A stretch of 37,178 nt of DNA from Clostridium thailandense (GCF_019207025.1 NZ_JAEEGC010000097.1:1-37178), one strand, 5' to 3'. Numbered from the stretch's first letter, positions 15,117 to 24,480 are shown. The notes: generated by a model not told the origin, from the sequence alone. Made by a program: numbers and translations.

Positions 15117-17294
15117 CTATTGTGATATAGTTATAGTTCTTTTCTTTATGTCATCGTTTGATGGTACATAACAAGCATTATTGCCATCAACATCCTTCAG
15201 GGTTCTAAGTGATACTGAGCTTTTAGCTCTCACATCAACATAACTTGTAAATGCTGCATAATTTTTGTTAGTAGCATTGAATTTAAATACTACAGTATTT
15301 CCACTTACAGTTACACTATCAGCTAAAATATCAGTTCCATTTGAGCCAGTGAATGTAAAGTCGTCTGTTTTAATTCCGCTGTTTGGATCAAGTGGTGTAT
15401 CAAATGTGAGAAATACTTCTCCGCCGTTAGCAGCTTTTATTGCACTCCAGTAGTTAGAAGCAGTTTTTGGGTCTGCTTGATAATCATATACAGTAGACTG
15501 AGCTGTAGAAAGAGTTGCTGGACTTCCATCAGCATTTATTGACACTCTAGCACCTGTTTCATCAGTAGTAGTAGTTGCATTTATGGCGAGTTTAGCATTT
15601 TGTCCTTGTGATTTTATAATATCTATTTTAGTTGGATTGCTATTATTTTTTCCATTAACGTAGGCTATTGGGTGAGCTGCTATTTCTGCAGCAGTAGCAG
15701 GCGCCCCATCTTTGAATATCAGTGTTAACTTAGAACCATTTAAGGTTGCGTTACTTGGTTGAACTCCACCGAAAGCAAAATCACTTACATTTACAGTGTC
15801 TAATGCTCTGGTAAATGTAATGTCAAGCTTTAAATCATCTCCATCGTAATAAACTTTAACTGAGTTATTGACTACATTAGTTCCGGCATATGGTTTATCG
15901 ATTTTATCGTTATTGCTATATGATACGGTATCTAATACATTTCCAGCTACATCTTTAACATTTGATACTATTAATGAAGTTATATCTAAAGAAGAACCAC
16001 CACTAGTTTTTCCAGTTGTTTTTACATGGTAAATCGTTGGAAATTCGATTATAACACTTTTGTTATCTCCACCAACGGTTATAGTTGCATCTGCTGGTAA
16101 TGATATTGTATCTCCTTCTCCATTTGTACATTTATAGTTATCTGTATTTGTAAGAGACGCTGCATCCATATCTTCGCTAAAGTAAACTACAACTTTATCT
16201 CTTCCTGTCGATATAGCTCTTAAATTTGCATATATTCCAGTTCCAACAGGAGCTTTTGTATCATTAACATTTAAGTAGCTTGTATAATCATCCATTGCAT
16301 TTGGCACATCTTCTGTGTCAATTATATTTTTTATAGCTAATATATATTTAGAATTAGTTAGTCTCCAATCTTCATTTGCATTATTTGGATTAAATTTATT
16401 CATCTTAATATAGTAAGTATCAGTATTGCTTGTATCTGATTCACCTGAAGAACTATATATTCTCTTAATATGATTAGTTATATCCACACCTTGACTATCT
16501 GTTAGTTTATAATTTGCTATATTTGAGGCATAAGTATAATCAACAACTTTACTAAAGCTTACACGGATAGTTTCGCTGTCAATTACAACAACACTTTTAA
16601 CAGTAGGTTTTGTTAATGAAGATTTTTCGTTAACTGTAAAATCTGAAACTTTAATGTCGCTTACAGATACGTTACCATCAATGTAAACAGAAAAAGTTCC
16701 AGTTGAAGAATCTAATAACGCAGTTTTTCCTTTTAGTGTAACGGTGTAGTTTTGAGGATTTGATACAGTTAACTTAAAGGTTACAAGTGTTGAGACAGTA
16801 TCTATTGGATTACTGCATTTTATAGATGTCATATCTATATTGGATGTTACTACTTGTCCATTAACTATTAAATTGCCACTACCATCAACAGATACTGGAA
16901 TAGTAGTTATCGTAGTTGTTGGAGTAGTAGTAGCCTCTATAAATGAATTAAGGCTAAAAGAAACTCCTTTTGCCGAGGCATTAGCTGCTTCTTTAGATAT
17001 TGCATCAAAGTCTACATGGGATTTTTTTACATCGTCATAAAAAGCTTTAATAGATGTCTTTCTTTGGATGAAATCGTTATACAATTTGGCATCTGGATCA
17101 CTTGATCCTTTGATTACTTGGGCTGTAGCGGATGTTTTTAATGCATCGTATTGATATTCATATACTTTACCATCGTTGCTATTCACAGCTATAGCTGTAG
17201 CTTTGGCAAACACTGTGGAATTTACTGCTGCTACCATTAAACCTGTTATTGCTGTTGTTGATAGCACACTTAGCATAGTTTTGTTTTTAGTCAT
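15117..17294 (-). CDS. Large secreted protein with SbsA-type Ig-like modules (paralogue A)
   Basis: This 725-residue protein is exported: it begins with Lys residues, a hydrophobic stretch (MLSVLSTTAITGLMVAAVNS) and a likely signal-peptidase site after VFA at about residue 30. A helical region (about 45-115) is followed by a Thr/Pro-rich linker (TTTPTTTITT). The rest shows repeated beta-rich modules with the S-layer Ig-like pattern, for example VVIDSETIRVSFSKVVDYTY, DKVVVYFSEDMDAAS and VFLTFDTPLDPNS. No SLH repeats, sortase motif or membrane anchor is visible, so attachment to the cell is unclear. It lies 303 bp downstream of a close paralogue in the same orientation. A GGGGGAG site precedes the ATG. 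Confidence 0.8.
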   Translation of the reverse strand: MTKNKTMLSVLSTTAITGLMVAAVNSTVFAKATAIAVNSNDGKVYEYQYDALKTSATAQVIKGSSDPDAKLYNDFIQRKTSIKAFYDDVKKSHVDFDAISKEAANASAKGVSFSLNSFIEATTTPTTTITTIPVSVDGSGNLIVNGQVVTSNIDMTSIKCSNPIDTVSTLVTFKLTVSNPQNYTVTLKGKTALLDSSTGTFSVYIDGNVSVSDIKVSDFTVNEKSSLTKPTVKSVVVIDSETIRVSFSKVVDYTYASNIANYKLTDSQGVDITNHIKRIYSSSGESDTSNTDTYYIKMNKFNPNNANEDWRLTNSKYILAIKNIIDTEDVPNAMDDYTSYLNVNDTKAPVGTGIYANLRAISTGRDKVVVYFSEDMDAASLTNTDNYKCTNGEGDTISLPADATITVGGDNKSVIIEFPTIYHVKTTGKTSGGSSLDITSLIVSNVKDVAGNVLDTVSYSNNDKIDKPYAGTNVVNNSVKVYYDGDDLKLDITFTRALDTVNVSDFAFGGVQPSNATLNGSKLTLIFKDGAPATAAEIAAHPIAYVNGKNNSNPTKIDIIKSQGQNAKLAINATTTTDETGARVSINADGSPATLSTAQSTVYDYQADPKTASNYWSAIKAANGGEVFLTFDTPLDPNSGIKTDDFTFTGSNGTDILADSVTVSGNTVVFKFNATNKNYAAFTSYVDVRAKSSVSLRTLKDVDGNNACYVPSNDDIKKRTITISQ

Positions 17295-17560
17295 AATAAT
17301 AACTCCCCCATTCTTGAGTACTTGCTTAAAAAATCTATTTTAGTATTATTTAAAGCTTATGATATTTGTGAAAAAAATTTATACTATTTGGCAACGAATA
17401 TGTATGTTGTTTTGAAAGACGTATATATACATCTTTTACGAATAATCTGAGTTTTTGTTCAATTATTCCATTTTCTTAATCTAATAGTAATTATACTACT
17501 AAGTGTTATTTTGTAAACTTATAAATTAGTTTGTTAACAATATATTAAACTTTAAAATTA

Positions 17561-17593
17561 ATGTAAAAGTAGTTATTTAGACTACTTTTACAT
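17561..17593 (-). terminator. Hairpin after paralogue B
   Basis: ATGTAAAAGTAGT (17561-17573) pairs perfectly with ACTACTTTTACAT (17581-17593), 13 bp with a 7-nt loop, 5 nt beyond the stop of the minus-strand paralogue B. The T run on the minus strand is weak (ATTAATTTT), so it may be a weak terminator that allows read-through to paralogue A. The rest of 17295-17560 is AT-rich leader and promoter DNA in which I cannot fix a -35/-10 pair. Confidence 0.65.
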
Positions 17594-17597
17594 GGTA

Positions 17598-19769
17598 TTA
17601 GTTGATAATTAAAGATCTTCTCATTAAGTCATCTTGTGATGGTATATAATTAGAATAATTACCTTGCATATCTTTTTGAGTCCTTATGGATACGATTCTG
17701 TTAGGTCTTACACCAATATGGCCTGTAAATACTGCGTAATCTTTGTTAGTAGCATTGAAACTAAATATAAGAGTGTTTCCGTTTATTGATACACTGTCAG
17801 CTTTAATGTCAACTCCATTTTGTCCAGTAAAGATGAAATCATCTGATTTAAATCCACTGTTTATATCAAGTGGTGTATCAAATGTTAAATATACCTTTCC
17901 GCCATTAGAATCTTTTGTTGCAGTCCAATAATCTGGAGTAGTTTTTGGATATGCCTGATAAGCATATACTAAGGCCTGAATATCTGAGAGAGTTGAGGAA
18001 GTTCCATCACTATTTATAGATACTTTAGCACCAAGTTCATCTGTTGTATTAGTAGAAGTTATAGCAAATCTTGCATTTTGTCCTTGAGCTTTTATAACAT
18101 CTATTTTAGTTGGATTATTGTTAATTTTTTCATTAGCATAAGTTATTGGATGAGCAGTTATTTCTGCAGTAGTTGCTGCATCATCTTTTTTAAATAAAAG
18201 GGTTGCTTTACTAGCATTTTTAGCAACACTATTTGGATGCACTCCGCCAAATGTAAAATCGCTTACAATTACATCGTCTAATGCTCTGGTGAATGTAACA
18301 TCAACCTTTAAATCGTCTCCATCATAGTAGATTTTAACTGAATTGTCTCTTACTTTTGTATCAGCTTTTGGTTCATCGATCTTGCTATTATTATTATATG
18401 CTGCTCCATCTAATGCATTTCCGGCCTCATCTTTAACGTTTGAAACTACTATGGCAGTTACATCATAAGCAGAACTGTTAGCAGTTTTTCCGGTTGTTTT
18501 AACATGGTAATCAGATGGAAACTCAATTATGGCGCTTTTATCATCTCCGCCAGCAGATATAGTGGTGCCTTCTGGTAGTGACTTAACATCTCCTTGTCCA
18601 TTTATAAACTTATAATTGTCTTTGATTGTAATTGTTGTTGCATCCATAGCCTTACTGAAGCAAACTATAACATTATCCTTATCTGTTCCTGAGATTGTTC
18701 TTGGTTTTGCATATATTCCTGTGCCGGTAGGAGCTTGTGTATCGTTTAAAGAAGATGTATAGTCATCCATTGCATTTGGTATATTTTCTGTATCAATTAT
18801 ATTTTTTATTATTAGTGTATATTTGGAATCAGTTAATCTCCAATCTTCACTTAAGTTATTTGGATTACATTTGTTTAGCTTAATATTGTAAGTATCAGTA
18901 TTACTTGTATCTGATTCGCCAGTAGTACTGTATATACCTTTAATATGACTAGTTATATCTATGCCTTCACTATCTAAAAGTTGGTAGTTTGATTTGTTTG
19001 AGGCATAAGAAAAATCAACATCTTTACTGAAAATTACACGGATAGTTTCACTATCTATAATAGTAACATTTTTAACAGTTGGTTTTACTGATACGTAATT
19101 TTTACTAACTACAAAATCTGAAGATTTCATATCATTTACTGAAAGTTTACCATCAACGTATACTGAAAAAATGTTATTTGAAAGATCTAATGCTGCGGTT
19201 TTACCTTTTACTGTAACAGTATAATTCTGAGGATCTAATACATTTAACTTAAAGTACACTAGTGTTGATAGAGTATCTATTGGATTACTGCATTTTACTG
19301 TTGACATGTCTATAGCTGCTATTACAGTTTGTCCATTAACTGTCACATTACCATCAGAGTCGGTAGACACAGGAATAGTAGTTATCACAGTTGTTGGAGT
19401 AGTAGAGGACTCCATAAATGAGCCAAGATTAAAGGAAACTCCTTTTGCTGAGGCATCAGCTGCTTCTTTAGATATTGTATCAAAGCCTACATAGGCCTTT
19501 TTTACATTATCATAAAAAGCTTTGACTGATGTTTTTCTTTGTAAGAAATCATTATACAATTTAGCCGAAGGATCATTTGATCCTTTGAGCAGTTCAGATG
19601 TAGCTGAAGATTTTAAAGCATCGTATTGATACTCATATACTTTTCCGTCACTGCTAGTTATGGCTATAGCTGTAGCTTTAGCAGATACTGTGGAATTTAC
19701 TGCGGCTACTATAAATCCTGCTATTACTGTTGTTGACAACACCGCAAAAATTTTTTTGTTTTTAGACAT
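17598..19769 (-). CDS. Large secreted protein with SbsA-type Ig-like modules (paralogue B)
   Basis: This 723-residue protein is co-linear with paralogue A along its whole length: same signal peptide design (cleavage expected after VSA), the same AKATAIAI start of the mature chain, the same helical domain and Thr/Pro linker, and the same Ig-like modules (IDSETIRVIFSKDVDFSYA, VYLTFDTPLDINS). Many blocks are identical (GESDTSNTDTY, PNAMDDYTS), so the two arose by duplication and then diverged. I place the start at ATG 19769, behind GGGGGAG; an in-frame ATG at 19796 lies before that site. It has no recognisable wall anchor. A surface-layer or matrix role is inferred, not shown. Confidence 0.8.
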   Translation of the reverse strand: MSKNKKIFAVLSTTVIAGFIVAAVNSTVSAKATAIAITSSDGKVYEYQYDALKSSATSELLKGSNDPSAKLYNDFLQRKTSVKAFYDNVKKAYVGFDTISKEAADASAKGVSFNLGSFMESSTTPTTVITTIPVSTDSDGNVTVNGQTVIAAIDMSTVKCSNPIDTLSTLVYFKLNVLDPQNYTVTVKGKTAALDLSNNIFSVYVDGKLSVNDMKSSDFVVSKNYVSVKPTVKNVTIIDSETIRVIFSKDVDFSYASNKSNYQLLDSEGIDITSHIKGIYSTTGESDTSNTDTYNIKLNKCNPNNLSEDWRLTDSKYTLIIKNIIDTENIPNAMDDYTSSLNDTQAPTGTGIYAKPRTISGTDKDNVIVCFSKAMDATTITIKDNYKFINGQGDVKSLPEGTTISAGGDDKSAIIEFPSDYHVKTTGKTANSSAYDVTAIVVSNVKDEAGNALDGAAYNNNSKIDEPKADTKVRDNSVKIYYDGDDLKVDVTFTRALDDVIVSDFTFGGVHPNSVAKNASKATLLFKKDDAATTAEITAHPITYANEKINNNPTKIDVIKAQGQNARFAITSTNTTDELGAKVSINSDGTSSTLSDIQALVYAYQAYPKTTPDYWTATKDSNGGKVYLTFDTPLDINSGFKSDDFIFTGQNGVDIKADSVSINGNTLIFSFNATNKDYAVFTGHIGVRPNRIVSIRTQKDMQGNYSNYIPSQDDLMRRSLIIN

Positions 19770-19852
19770 TGTGTAACTCCCCCATTCTTTTATCATTATT
19801 ATCTTAGTTCACATAAATATACATTATATACATTTAAATGAATTTAATAATA

Positions 19853-19880
19853 ATTATACCATTATGAATTATAATGTAAA
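19853..19880 (-). promoter_or_regulatory. Promoter of paralogue B
   Basis: On the minus strand TTTACA (19880-19875) and TATAAT (19858-19853) are separated by 16 bp, and TGG directly precedes the -10 (extended -10). The expected leader to the ATG at 19769 is about 75 nt. Confidence 0.6.
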
Positions 19881-19962
19881 CCCTAAAGAAGGATATAAAT
19901 CATGAATGAAAATTTATAAACTAATATATTCATAATATGTTAATATGCTTTTTTATGAATTA

Positions 19963-19971
19963 TGGTATAAT
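19963..19971 (+). promoter_or_regulatory. Extended -10 promoter of amj
   Basis: TGGTATAAT at 19963-19971 is a perfect extended -10. The start site would fall near 19978, downstream of the in-frame ATG at 19945. That supports the shorter amj start at 20011. Confidence 0.55.
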
Positions 19972-20010
19972 GACTTAATAATAACATATTGGGAATATGG
20001 TGGAGAAAAT

Positions 20011-20808
20011 ATGGTTATAAGTTCATGGTTACTCCTAAAATTAATTTTGATTACCATTGTAATACATATTATTGATACATTATCTTATTCTGTAAGGTTG
20101 AGTTCAGTAAAAAGTGGCAACTTCGCATTATCGTTATCATTATTTAATCTTATAGTTCTAATTTCAAGAACTGCTAATATGTTTCAAGGGCCTTTAATAG
20201 GATCCATGATGGATCATAGTATTAAAGCAGCATATAACCCGGTTTCAGACATTAGAAAAGTTATATTGGCAAGTACTGCTGGAACTTTGCTTGGAATTGT
20301 ACTTATACCAACTTTTTTAAAGATATTTTCGAAAGCAGTGTTAAAGCTTGAAGAAAGTGGTTCTATACCCAGCTTGGTTGTACAATCTTTAAGTATTGGA
20401 AATGTAAAACGTATAGCTAAAAGTGCAATTAGGCCATCGAAAACCATGGTTAAAGGGCTTGGTTTTAAAAATTTACCTAAAAAATTATTATTAGTAAATG
20501 CTTTAATAACAGGAGTATATACTATAGGTGTTTTAGCAGCATCATACTCAACTATATATGTGCCGGATAACAGATTAGCGGCATCTGCTTCCTCTGGAAT
20601 GATAAACGGATTAGCAAGTGTACTGTTAACGATATTTATAGATCCAAAAGCTGCAATAGTTACAGATGAAGTTTACAGAGGCAAGAGAAATTATGGAGAT
20701 ATTAAAGCTTTGGTTATTATGCTAATAGGGACTAAGTTGTTAGGAACACTGATAGGACAAATACTTTTGATACCGTCAGCTAAGTTCATAGCATTTTTTT
20801 ATAGATAA
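20011..20808 (+). CDS. amj: Amj-type lipid II flippase
   Basis: Amj is a membrane protein that flips the cell wall precursor lipid II, serving as an alternative to MurJ. This 265-residue protein has about six hydrophobic segments and the family's characteristic N-terminus: HIIDTLSYSVRLSSVKSGNFALSLSLFN, split as HIIDTLSYSVRL and SGNFALSLSLFN, followed by SRTANMFQGPLIGSMMDH. The C-terminal half includes FIDPKAAIVTDEVYRG and a last helix. GGAG sits 5 nt before the chosen ATG at 20011; a longer frame from 19945 would start upstream of the probable transcription start. It is transcribed divergently from the secreted paralogues. It is a single gene without a clear terminator. Confidence 0.85.
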   Translation: MVISSWLLLKLILITIVIHIIDTLSYSVRLSSVKSGNFALSLSLFNLIVLISRTANMFQGPLIGSMMDHSIKAAYNPVSDIRKVILASTAGTLLGIVLIPTFLKIFSKAVLKLEESGSIPSLVVQSLSIGNVKRIAKSAIRPSKTMVKGLGFKNLPKKLLLVNALITGVYTIGVLAASYSTIYVPDNRLAASASSGMINGLASVLLTIFIDPKAAIVTDEVYRGKRNYGDIKALVIMLIGTKLLGTLIGQILLIPSAKFIAFFYR

Positions 20809-20837
20809 AGAATATAGAGAAATTTTTGCTATAAATA

Positions 20838-20867
20838 TTGACTTGTCTTAAATTAAGAGATTAAGAT
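20838..20867 (+). promoter_or_regulatory. Candidate promoter with palindromic operator before the VOC gene
   Basis: TTGACT (20838-20843) and TAAGAT (20862-20867) are 18 bp apart, and the palindrome TCTTAAATTAAGA (20846-20858) fills the spacer. This could be a repressor site. The regulator is unknown. Confidence 0.4.
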
Positions 20868-20937
20868 ATAAGTTGAATTAATGTCTATAGATAACTCATA
20901 AAAAAGTAAATACATAGAATAGAGTAGGTGGGAAGTA

Positions 20938-21348
20938 ATGATAAAAATGAAAAATTTACATCATGTTTGTATTCAAACAGAAGTATATAAAGAATCCTTA
21001 GATTTTTACACAAATATACTAGGTTTTGAATTAGTACAAGAAACACCAAATTTTCATAAAAGAGATTATAATACATGGTTAAGGTTAGATTCATTGATGA
21101 TTGAATTACAAACGGCTAAAAAGGGAAATAAATTAAGAAAATGGGATTCTCTGAGTGAAGGTATAGTACATATGTGTTTCTTGGTGAAGGACGTTCAAGA
21201 GGCATACCAGGAAATAAAAAAATCAGGATACACAAATTTTAAAACTAAGCATGGAGAAGAAATATATAAAGTTGAAAATGGATATTTGTTTAAAATAAAA
21301 GCACCAGAAGGAACTGAAATTGAAATAAGAGATAGTGAAGAGTTATAG
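20938..21348 (+). CDS. VOC family protein (glyoxalase/dioxygenase fold)
   Basis: This 136-residue protein consists of two beta-alpha-beta-beta-beta modules of the vicinal oxygen chelate superfamily. Module one: MKNLHHVCIQT, SLDFYTNILGFELV and LDSLMIELQTA. Module two: GIVHMCFLVKDVQEAYQEIK and APEGTEIEIRD. Putative metal ligands are the His of LHHV, Glu in MIELQ, His in IVHMCF and Glu in TEIEI, matching a lactoylglutathione-lyase-like site. It may be a metabolite lyase, isomerase or resistance protein; sequence alone does not decide. GGTGGG lies 7-8 nt before the ATG. It appears to be monocistronic. Confidence 0.85.
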   Translation: MIKMKNLHHVCIQTEVYKESLDFYTNILGFELVQETPNFHKRDYNTWLRLDSLMIELQTAKKGNKLRKWDSLSEGIVHMCFLVKDVQEAYQEIKKSGYTNFKTKHGEEIYKVENGYLFKIKAPEGTEIEIRDSEEL

Positions 21349-21405
21349 AAACCGCCGAAATGTACCTAACTTTGACAATTTAATTGTATTAAAGGTAATT
21401 ATATA

Positions 21406-21451
21406 TGATATAATTAATATTACTATTTTAGTTAATATTAAATAGTAATAT
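21406..21451 (+). promoter_or_regulatory. Extended -10 promoter and leader dyad before the CNNM/CorC gene
   Basis: TGATATAAT at 21406-21414 is an extended -10. Immediately downstream ATATTACTATTT (21417-21428) and AAATAGTAATAT (21440-21451) form a perfect 12-bp inverted repeat spanning the expected start site. It could be an operator or a 5' hairpin stabilising the message. Confidence 0.5.
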
Positions 21452-21484
21452 ATATACTCATTTTAGAAGGAGAATTATAAATAT

Positions 21485-22783
21485 ATGGTTATCGTAATAA
21501 AAATCATTATTGTATTTTTACTTGTATTTATGAATGGCTTTTTTGTTGCCACAGAATTTGCAATGGTAAAAGTACGAAGGTCTAGAATCGAAACATTAGT
21601 AATCGAAGGAAACAAAAGTGCAAAACATACCTTAAAAGTTGTTAATGACTTGAATTCTTATTTATCTGCATGTCAGTTAGGAATAACTCTTGCATCATTG
21701 GGGTTAGGATGGATAGGAGAACCAACTGTCTCAGAGATGTTAACTCCAGTATTTAATCTATTTCATTTTCCAGAAAGTGCTGTACACTCAATTTCATTTA
21801 TTCTAGGATTTGCAGTAATAACAGCCTTTCATATTGTACTTGGAGAGTTAGCACCTAAATCACTAGCAATTATAAGTGCGGAAAGCATAGCTATGCATAC
21901 AGCGCTGCCACTTATAATGTTTTACAAGCTAACTTATCCAATAATGTGGAGCTTTAATCACAGCACTAATTTAGTTTTAAAGATATTTGGAATTTCACAG
22001 GTTGAAGAACATGAAGCAGCTCATACTGATGAAGAAATAAAATTGTTGGTTGAAGATAGTTATAAACATGGTTTAATTGATAAAACTGAGTTAACTTTTG
22101 TAGATAACATATTTGATTTTTCTGAGAAAAAGGTAAGAGAAATAATGATACCACGTACTGATATGAAATGCATTTTTCTTGAGGATTCTTTTGAGGAGAT
22201 TATAGCATTTACACTGGAGGAACAGCTAACTAGATATCCGGTATGTAGAAATAGTAAAGACAACGTTATTGGTTTTATACATATTAAGGATTTATATAAG
22301 CAAAAAATTGAAGGCAATAATCAAAATATAGAAAATATAATTCGTGAGGTCAAATTTGTTCCAGAATCCTTGTCAATAAGCGAGTTATTGAAGGTATTTA
22401 AAAAGGAAAAATCACAAATAGCTGTAATTATTGATGAGTATGGAGGAACCGATGGATTAGTAACTATTGAGGATATTTTAGAGGAAATTGTTGGCGAACT
22501 TCAGGATGAGTTTGATGAAGAAGGCGATGAAATTGCTAAAAATGAAGAGGGTAATTATGTTGTAGATGGAAAAGTAATTCTTGAAGACATAAATGAAGTG
22601 CTAAAAATTAATATCGAATCAGAAAATATTGACACTGTAGGTGGATGGATATATTCACAACTAAGGTCATATCCACAGGTTAACGAGAAAATTGACTATG
22701 AGAATTATGAATTCATTATATTGAAATGTGACAGAAAAAGAGTAAGGAAAGTGTTAATTAAAAAAATAGTTGAGAATAGTTAA
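21485..22783 (+). CDS. CNNM/CorC family membrane protein (hemolysin C-like)
   Basis: This 432-residue protein has the DUF21/CNNM transmembrane domain (about 1-190), a pair of CBS domains (about 205-330) and the CorC/HlyC C-terminal domain (about 345-430). Visible signatures are MNGFFVATEFAMVKVRRSRI at the N-terminus, LGLGWIGEP, VLGELAPKSLAI, the CBS start VREIMIPRTDMKCI, and AVIIDEYGGTDGLVTIEDIL. Such proteins are linked to magnesium or other cation homeostasis; 'hemolysin' is a historical name. CBS domains usually bind adenine nucleotides. The start is the ATG at 21485, with AGGAG rather far (about 12 nt) upstream. It is a single gene ended by its own terminator. Confidence 0.9.
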   Translation: MVIVIKIIIVFLLVFMNGFFVATEFAMVKVRRSRIETLVIEGNKSAKHTLKVVNDLNSYLSACQLGITLASLGLGWIGEPTVSEMLTPVFNLFHFPESAVHSISFILGFAVITAFHIVLGELAPKSLAIISAESIAMHTALPLIMFYKLTYPIMWSFNHSTNLVLKIFGISQVEEHEAAHTDEEIKLLVEDSYKHGLIDKTELTFVDNIFDFSEKKVREIMIPRTDMKCIFLEDSFEEIIAFTLEEQLTRYPVCRNSKDNVIGFIHIKDLYKQKIEGNNQNIENIIREVKFVPESLSISELLKVFKKEKSQIAVIIDEYGGTDGLVTIEDILEEIVGELQDEFDEEGDEIAKNEEGNYVVDGKVILEDINEVLKINIESENIDTVGGWIYSQLRSYPQVNEKIDYENYEFIILKCDRKRVRKVLIKKIVENS

Positions 22784-22809
22784 AAAAATAATATAATTCT
22801 TTTAAACTG

Positions 22810-22843
22810 GAGCCAATGAAAAAGTAGAATTTGGCTCTTTTTT
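22810..22843 (+). terminator. Terminator of the CNNM/CorC gene
   Basis: GAGCCAA (22810-22816) pairs with TTGGCTC (22831-22837) and is followed by six T residues. Confidence 0.8.
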
Positions 22844-22934
22844 ATAGTTGCAATATTGTAATATAATTATATAAAGCTAGAGTGATTTATAAAAATATTA
22901 TAGAGAGTGAATGGGAAAAGGGGATGTTTATACT

Positions 22935-23585
22935 ATGGAAGATAGAAAAAATAATTATGAGTTTTGTTATGAAAGTTTATGTAAAGAATTTGCTAAACAT
23001 AATCCAGAAGAGATGGCACAAAAAAGTGGAGCTAAATATGATCCGGAGAAAAAACAGTTTACTTTGGTGTATTTAAATAAGGAATATTTGATTTCCTATC
23101 CAGAAGGAAGAGTCACTATAAAGGACAGAAATGAAAATGAAATATCAGCAAATAGTAATCGTAATTTTATAATAAAATCGTTGATTATTAGTTACCTTCA
23201 TAGATGCACAAATAGTGGTCTTGAAAAGAAATGGGTACCCTTCAGAGAATTAGAGGGCGTTGGACATGCTTATAATGGATTTTCGGTCCAAGGAGTAAAT
23301 AAGTTAACTCAATTTTTTGGAGATAAAGGAGAACTTTTCTTAAAGGCTGGTGCTAAGCTTGGTGCAAAAAAACATCCTGCAGGAGACATAGGATTAGAAA
23401 TAAATATATTTCCTAATGTTCCTGTGGTCTTAATTTTGTGGCTGGGGGATGATGAATTTGGGGCAGATGCAAGCATTCTTTTCGATTGTTCATCGCCCAA
23501 AGAGCTGCATGTAGAAGATTTAGCAGGCTTATGTTCCATGGTAGCTGATGAAATGATTAGAGTTGCCCAGGAAATATTAGAGTAG
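22935..23585 (+). CDS. DUF3786 domain-containing protein
   Basis: This soluble protein of about 216 residues matches the DUF3786 pattern: WVPFRELEGVGHAYNGF in the middle, then ELFLKAGAKLGAKKHPAGDIGLE, split as LGAKKHPAGD and IGLEINIFPNVPVVLILW, then LGDDEFGADASILFDCSSP and a final helical segment with HVEDLAGLC. The family occurs in anaerobes and its function is not established; I do not assign one. I prefer the start at ATG 22935 with AAAGGGG before it; the ATG at 22911 (eight residues longer) has a weaker site. No operon partner is evident. Confidence 0.8.
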   Translation: MEDRKNNYEFCYESLCKEFAKHNPEEMAQKSGAKYDPEKKQFTLVYLNKEYLISYPEGRVTIKDRNENEISANSNRNFIIKSLIISYLHRCTNSGLEKKWVPFRELEGVGHAYNGFSVQGVNKLTQFFGDKGELFLKAGAKLGAKKHPAGDIGLEINIFPNVPVVLILWLGDDEFGADASILFDCSSPKELHVEDLAGLCSMVADEMIRVAQEILE

Positions 23586-23596
23586 TTTAAATTAAG

Positions 23597-23680
23597 ATGC
23601 CTTTATATGTTATAGGAAAACTTCTAGACGAAGAGACTGTACAAAACACAATTGATCTTATGGATTATAATTGGCATTGA
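23597..23680 (+). CDS. Possible 27-residue small ORF or gene remnant
   Basis: An ATG-to-TGA frame reads MPLYVIGKLLDEETVQNTID plus seven residues. Its composition is protein-like (amphipathic, balanced charges), but the ribosome binding site is weak (AATTAAG). It could be a true small protein, or the leftover of a longer gene. I recognise no family. Confidence 0.25.
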   Translation: MPLYVIGKLLDEETVQNTIDLMDYNWH

Positions 23681-23757
23681 ATGATTACACTATAAATTGG
23701 TTTTGAATTGGTAGGTTAAGTTATATATAATAAGGTATATATAAGGTGGTGAGTTGA

Positions 23758-24480
23758 TTGAATAACTTTATTTGTGAACGTAGAGTATATAAAAATACTA
23801 TGGTAAAACACTCTCATGTATATGCACAATTAATAATTCCGCTTCATGGGATTCTTAGTATTAAAACAAACAACAGAAATCTTGAACTGGACGATAAAAA
23901 TATATTTTTTCTACCACCAGATTGTGGGCATACTTTTAAAGCTTGCAATACTAATGAATTTTTAGTTTTAGATATACCAAACTATATGCTTAGCAATGAA
24001 GGTAATAGTAAACTTAAAGAGGAAATACAATATTCATTAGATGAGAAGTGGAAAGCTATAAGATTTTTAATACTAAGTGAGTTAGATAGCAGTAACAAAG
24101 GGCAAGGGTTAACAAGATTATTTCACTACTTTTATCCGATGATTTTAAACAAAAAAACTTCAGCTTCAATCCAGTATATTAATGAGCATTTCAATGAGGA
24201 CATAGATTTTAAAATGTTGGCAAACATTGAGCATTACAATGTAAGTTATTATAGTGAATGGTTTAAAAAAGTTAATAAAGTTTCACCAATCGAATATATA
24301 AAAAAGTTAAGAATAGAAAAGGCAAAAGAATTGCTTACAAATACAGATTTTAATATTGCAAGGATTGCACTAGAAGTCGGATACAGTCATCATTCTTCTC
24401 TTACAAGAGTTTTTAAGGAATATGAAAAAATATCACCAGCAAACTTTAGACTAGAAAACCGAAAATTAGATAAAGAATAA
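23758..24480 (+). CDS. AraC-family transcriptional regulator
   Basis: The 240-residue protein has an N-terminal cupin-like sensing domain (about 1-90: KHSHVYAQLIIPLHGILSIK, LDDKNIFFLPPDCGHTFKA) and a C-terminal pair of helix-turn-helix motifs (about 140-235). The second contains the AraC signature IARIALEVGYSHHSSLTRVF followed by YEKISPANFR. The His residues of the cupin part could bind a metal or small ligand. It starts with TTG at 23758, preceded by AAGGTGGTGAG. CsaA follows 74 nt later in the same direction, with no terminator, so it may share the transcript. Target genes are unknown. Confidence 0.9.
   Translation: MNNFICERRVYKNTMVKHSHVYAQLIIPLHGILSIKTNNRNLELDDKNIFFLPPDCGHTFKACNTNEFLVLDIPNYMLSNEGNSKLKEEIQYSLDEKWKAIRFLILSELDSSNKGQGLTRLFHYFYPMILNKKTSASIQYINEHFNEDIDFKMLANIEHYNVSYYSEWFKKVNKVSPIEYIKKLRIEKAKELLTNTDFNIARIALEVGYSHHSSLTRVFKEYEKISPANFRLENRKLDKE

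Noticed and set aside
16840..17040. Plus-strand ORFs inside the two secreted-protein genes
   Set aside because: They are antisense shadows of the well-supported minus-strand genes; the same shadow appears in both paralogues only because the genes are homologous.
15117..19769. SLH-domain S-layer proteins
   Set aside because: No SLH repeats can be found in either chain, so I describe them only as secreted Ig-like proteins.
22882..23076. ORF of 64 codons overlapping the DUF3786 gene start
   Set aside because: It is out of frame with the conserved DUF3786 protein and has no homology-like motifs.
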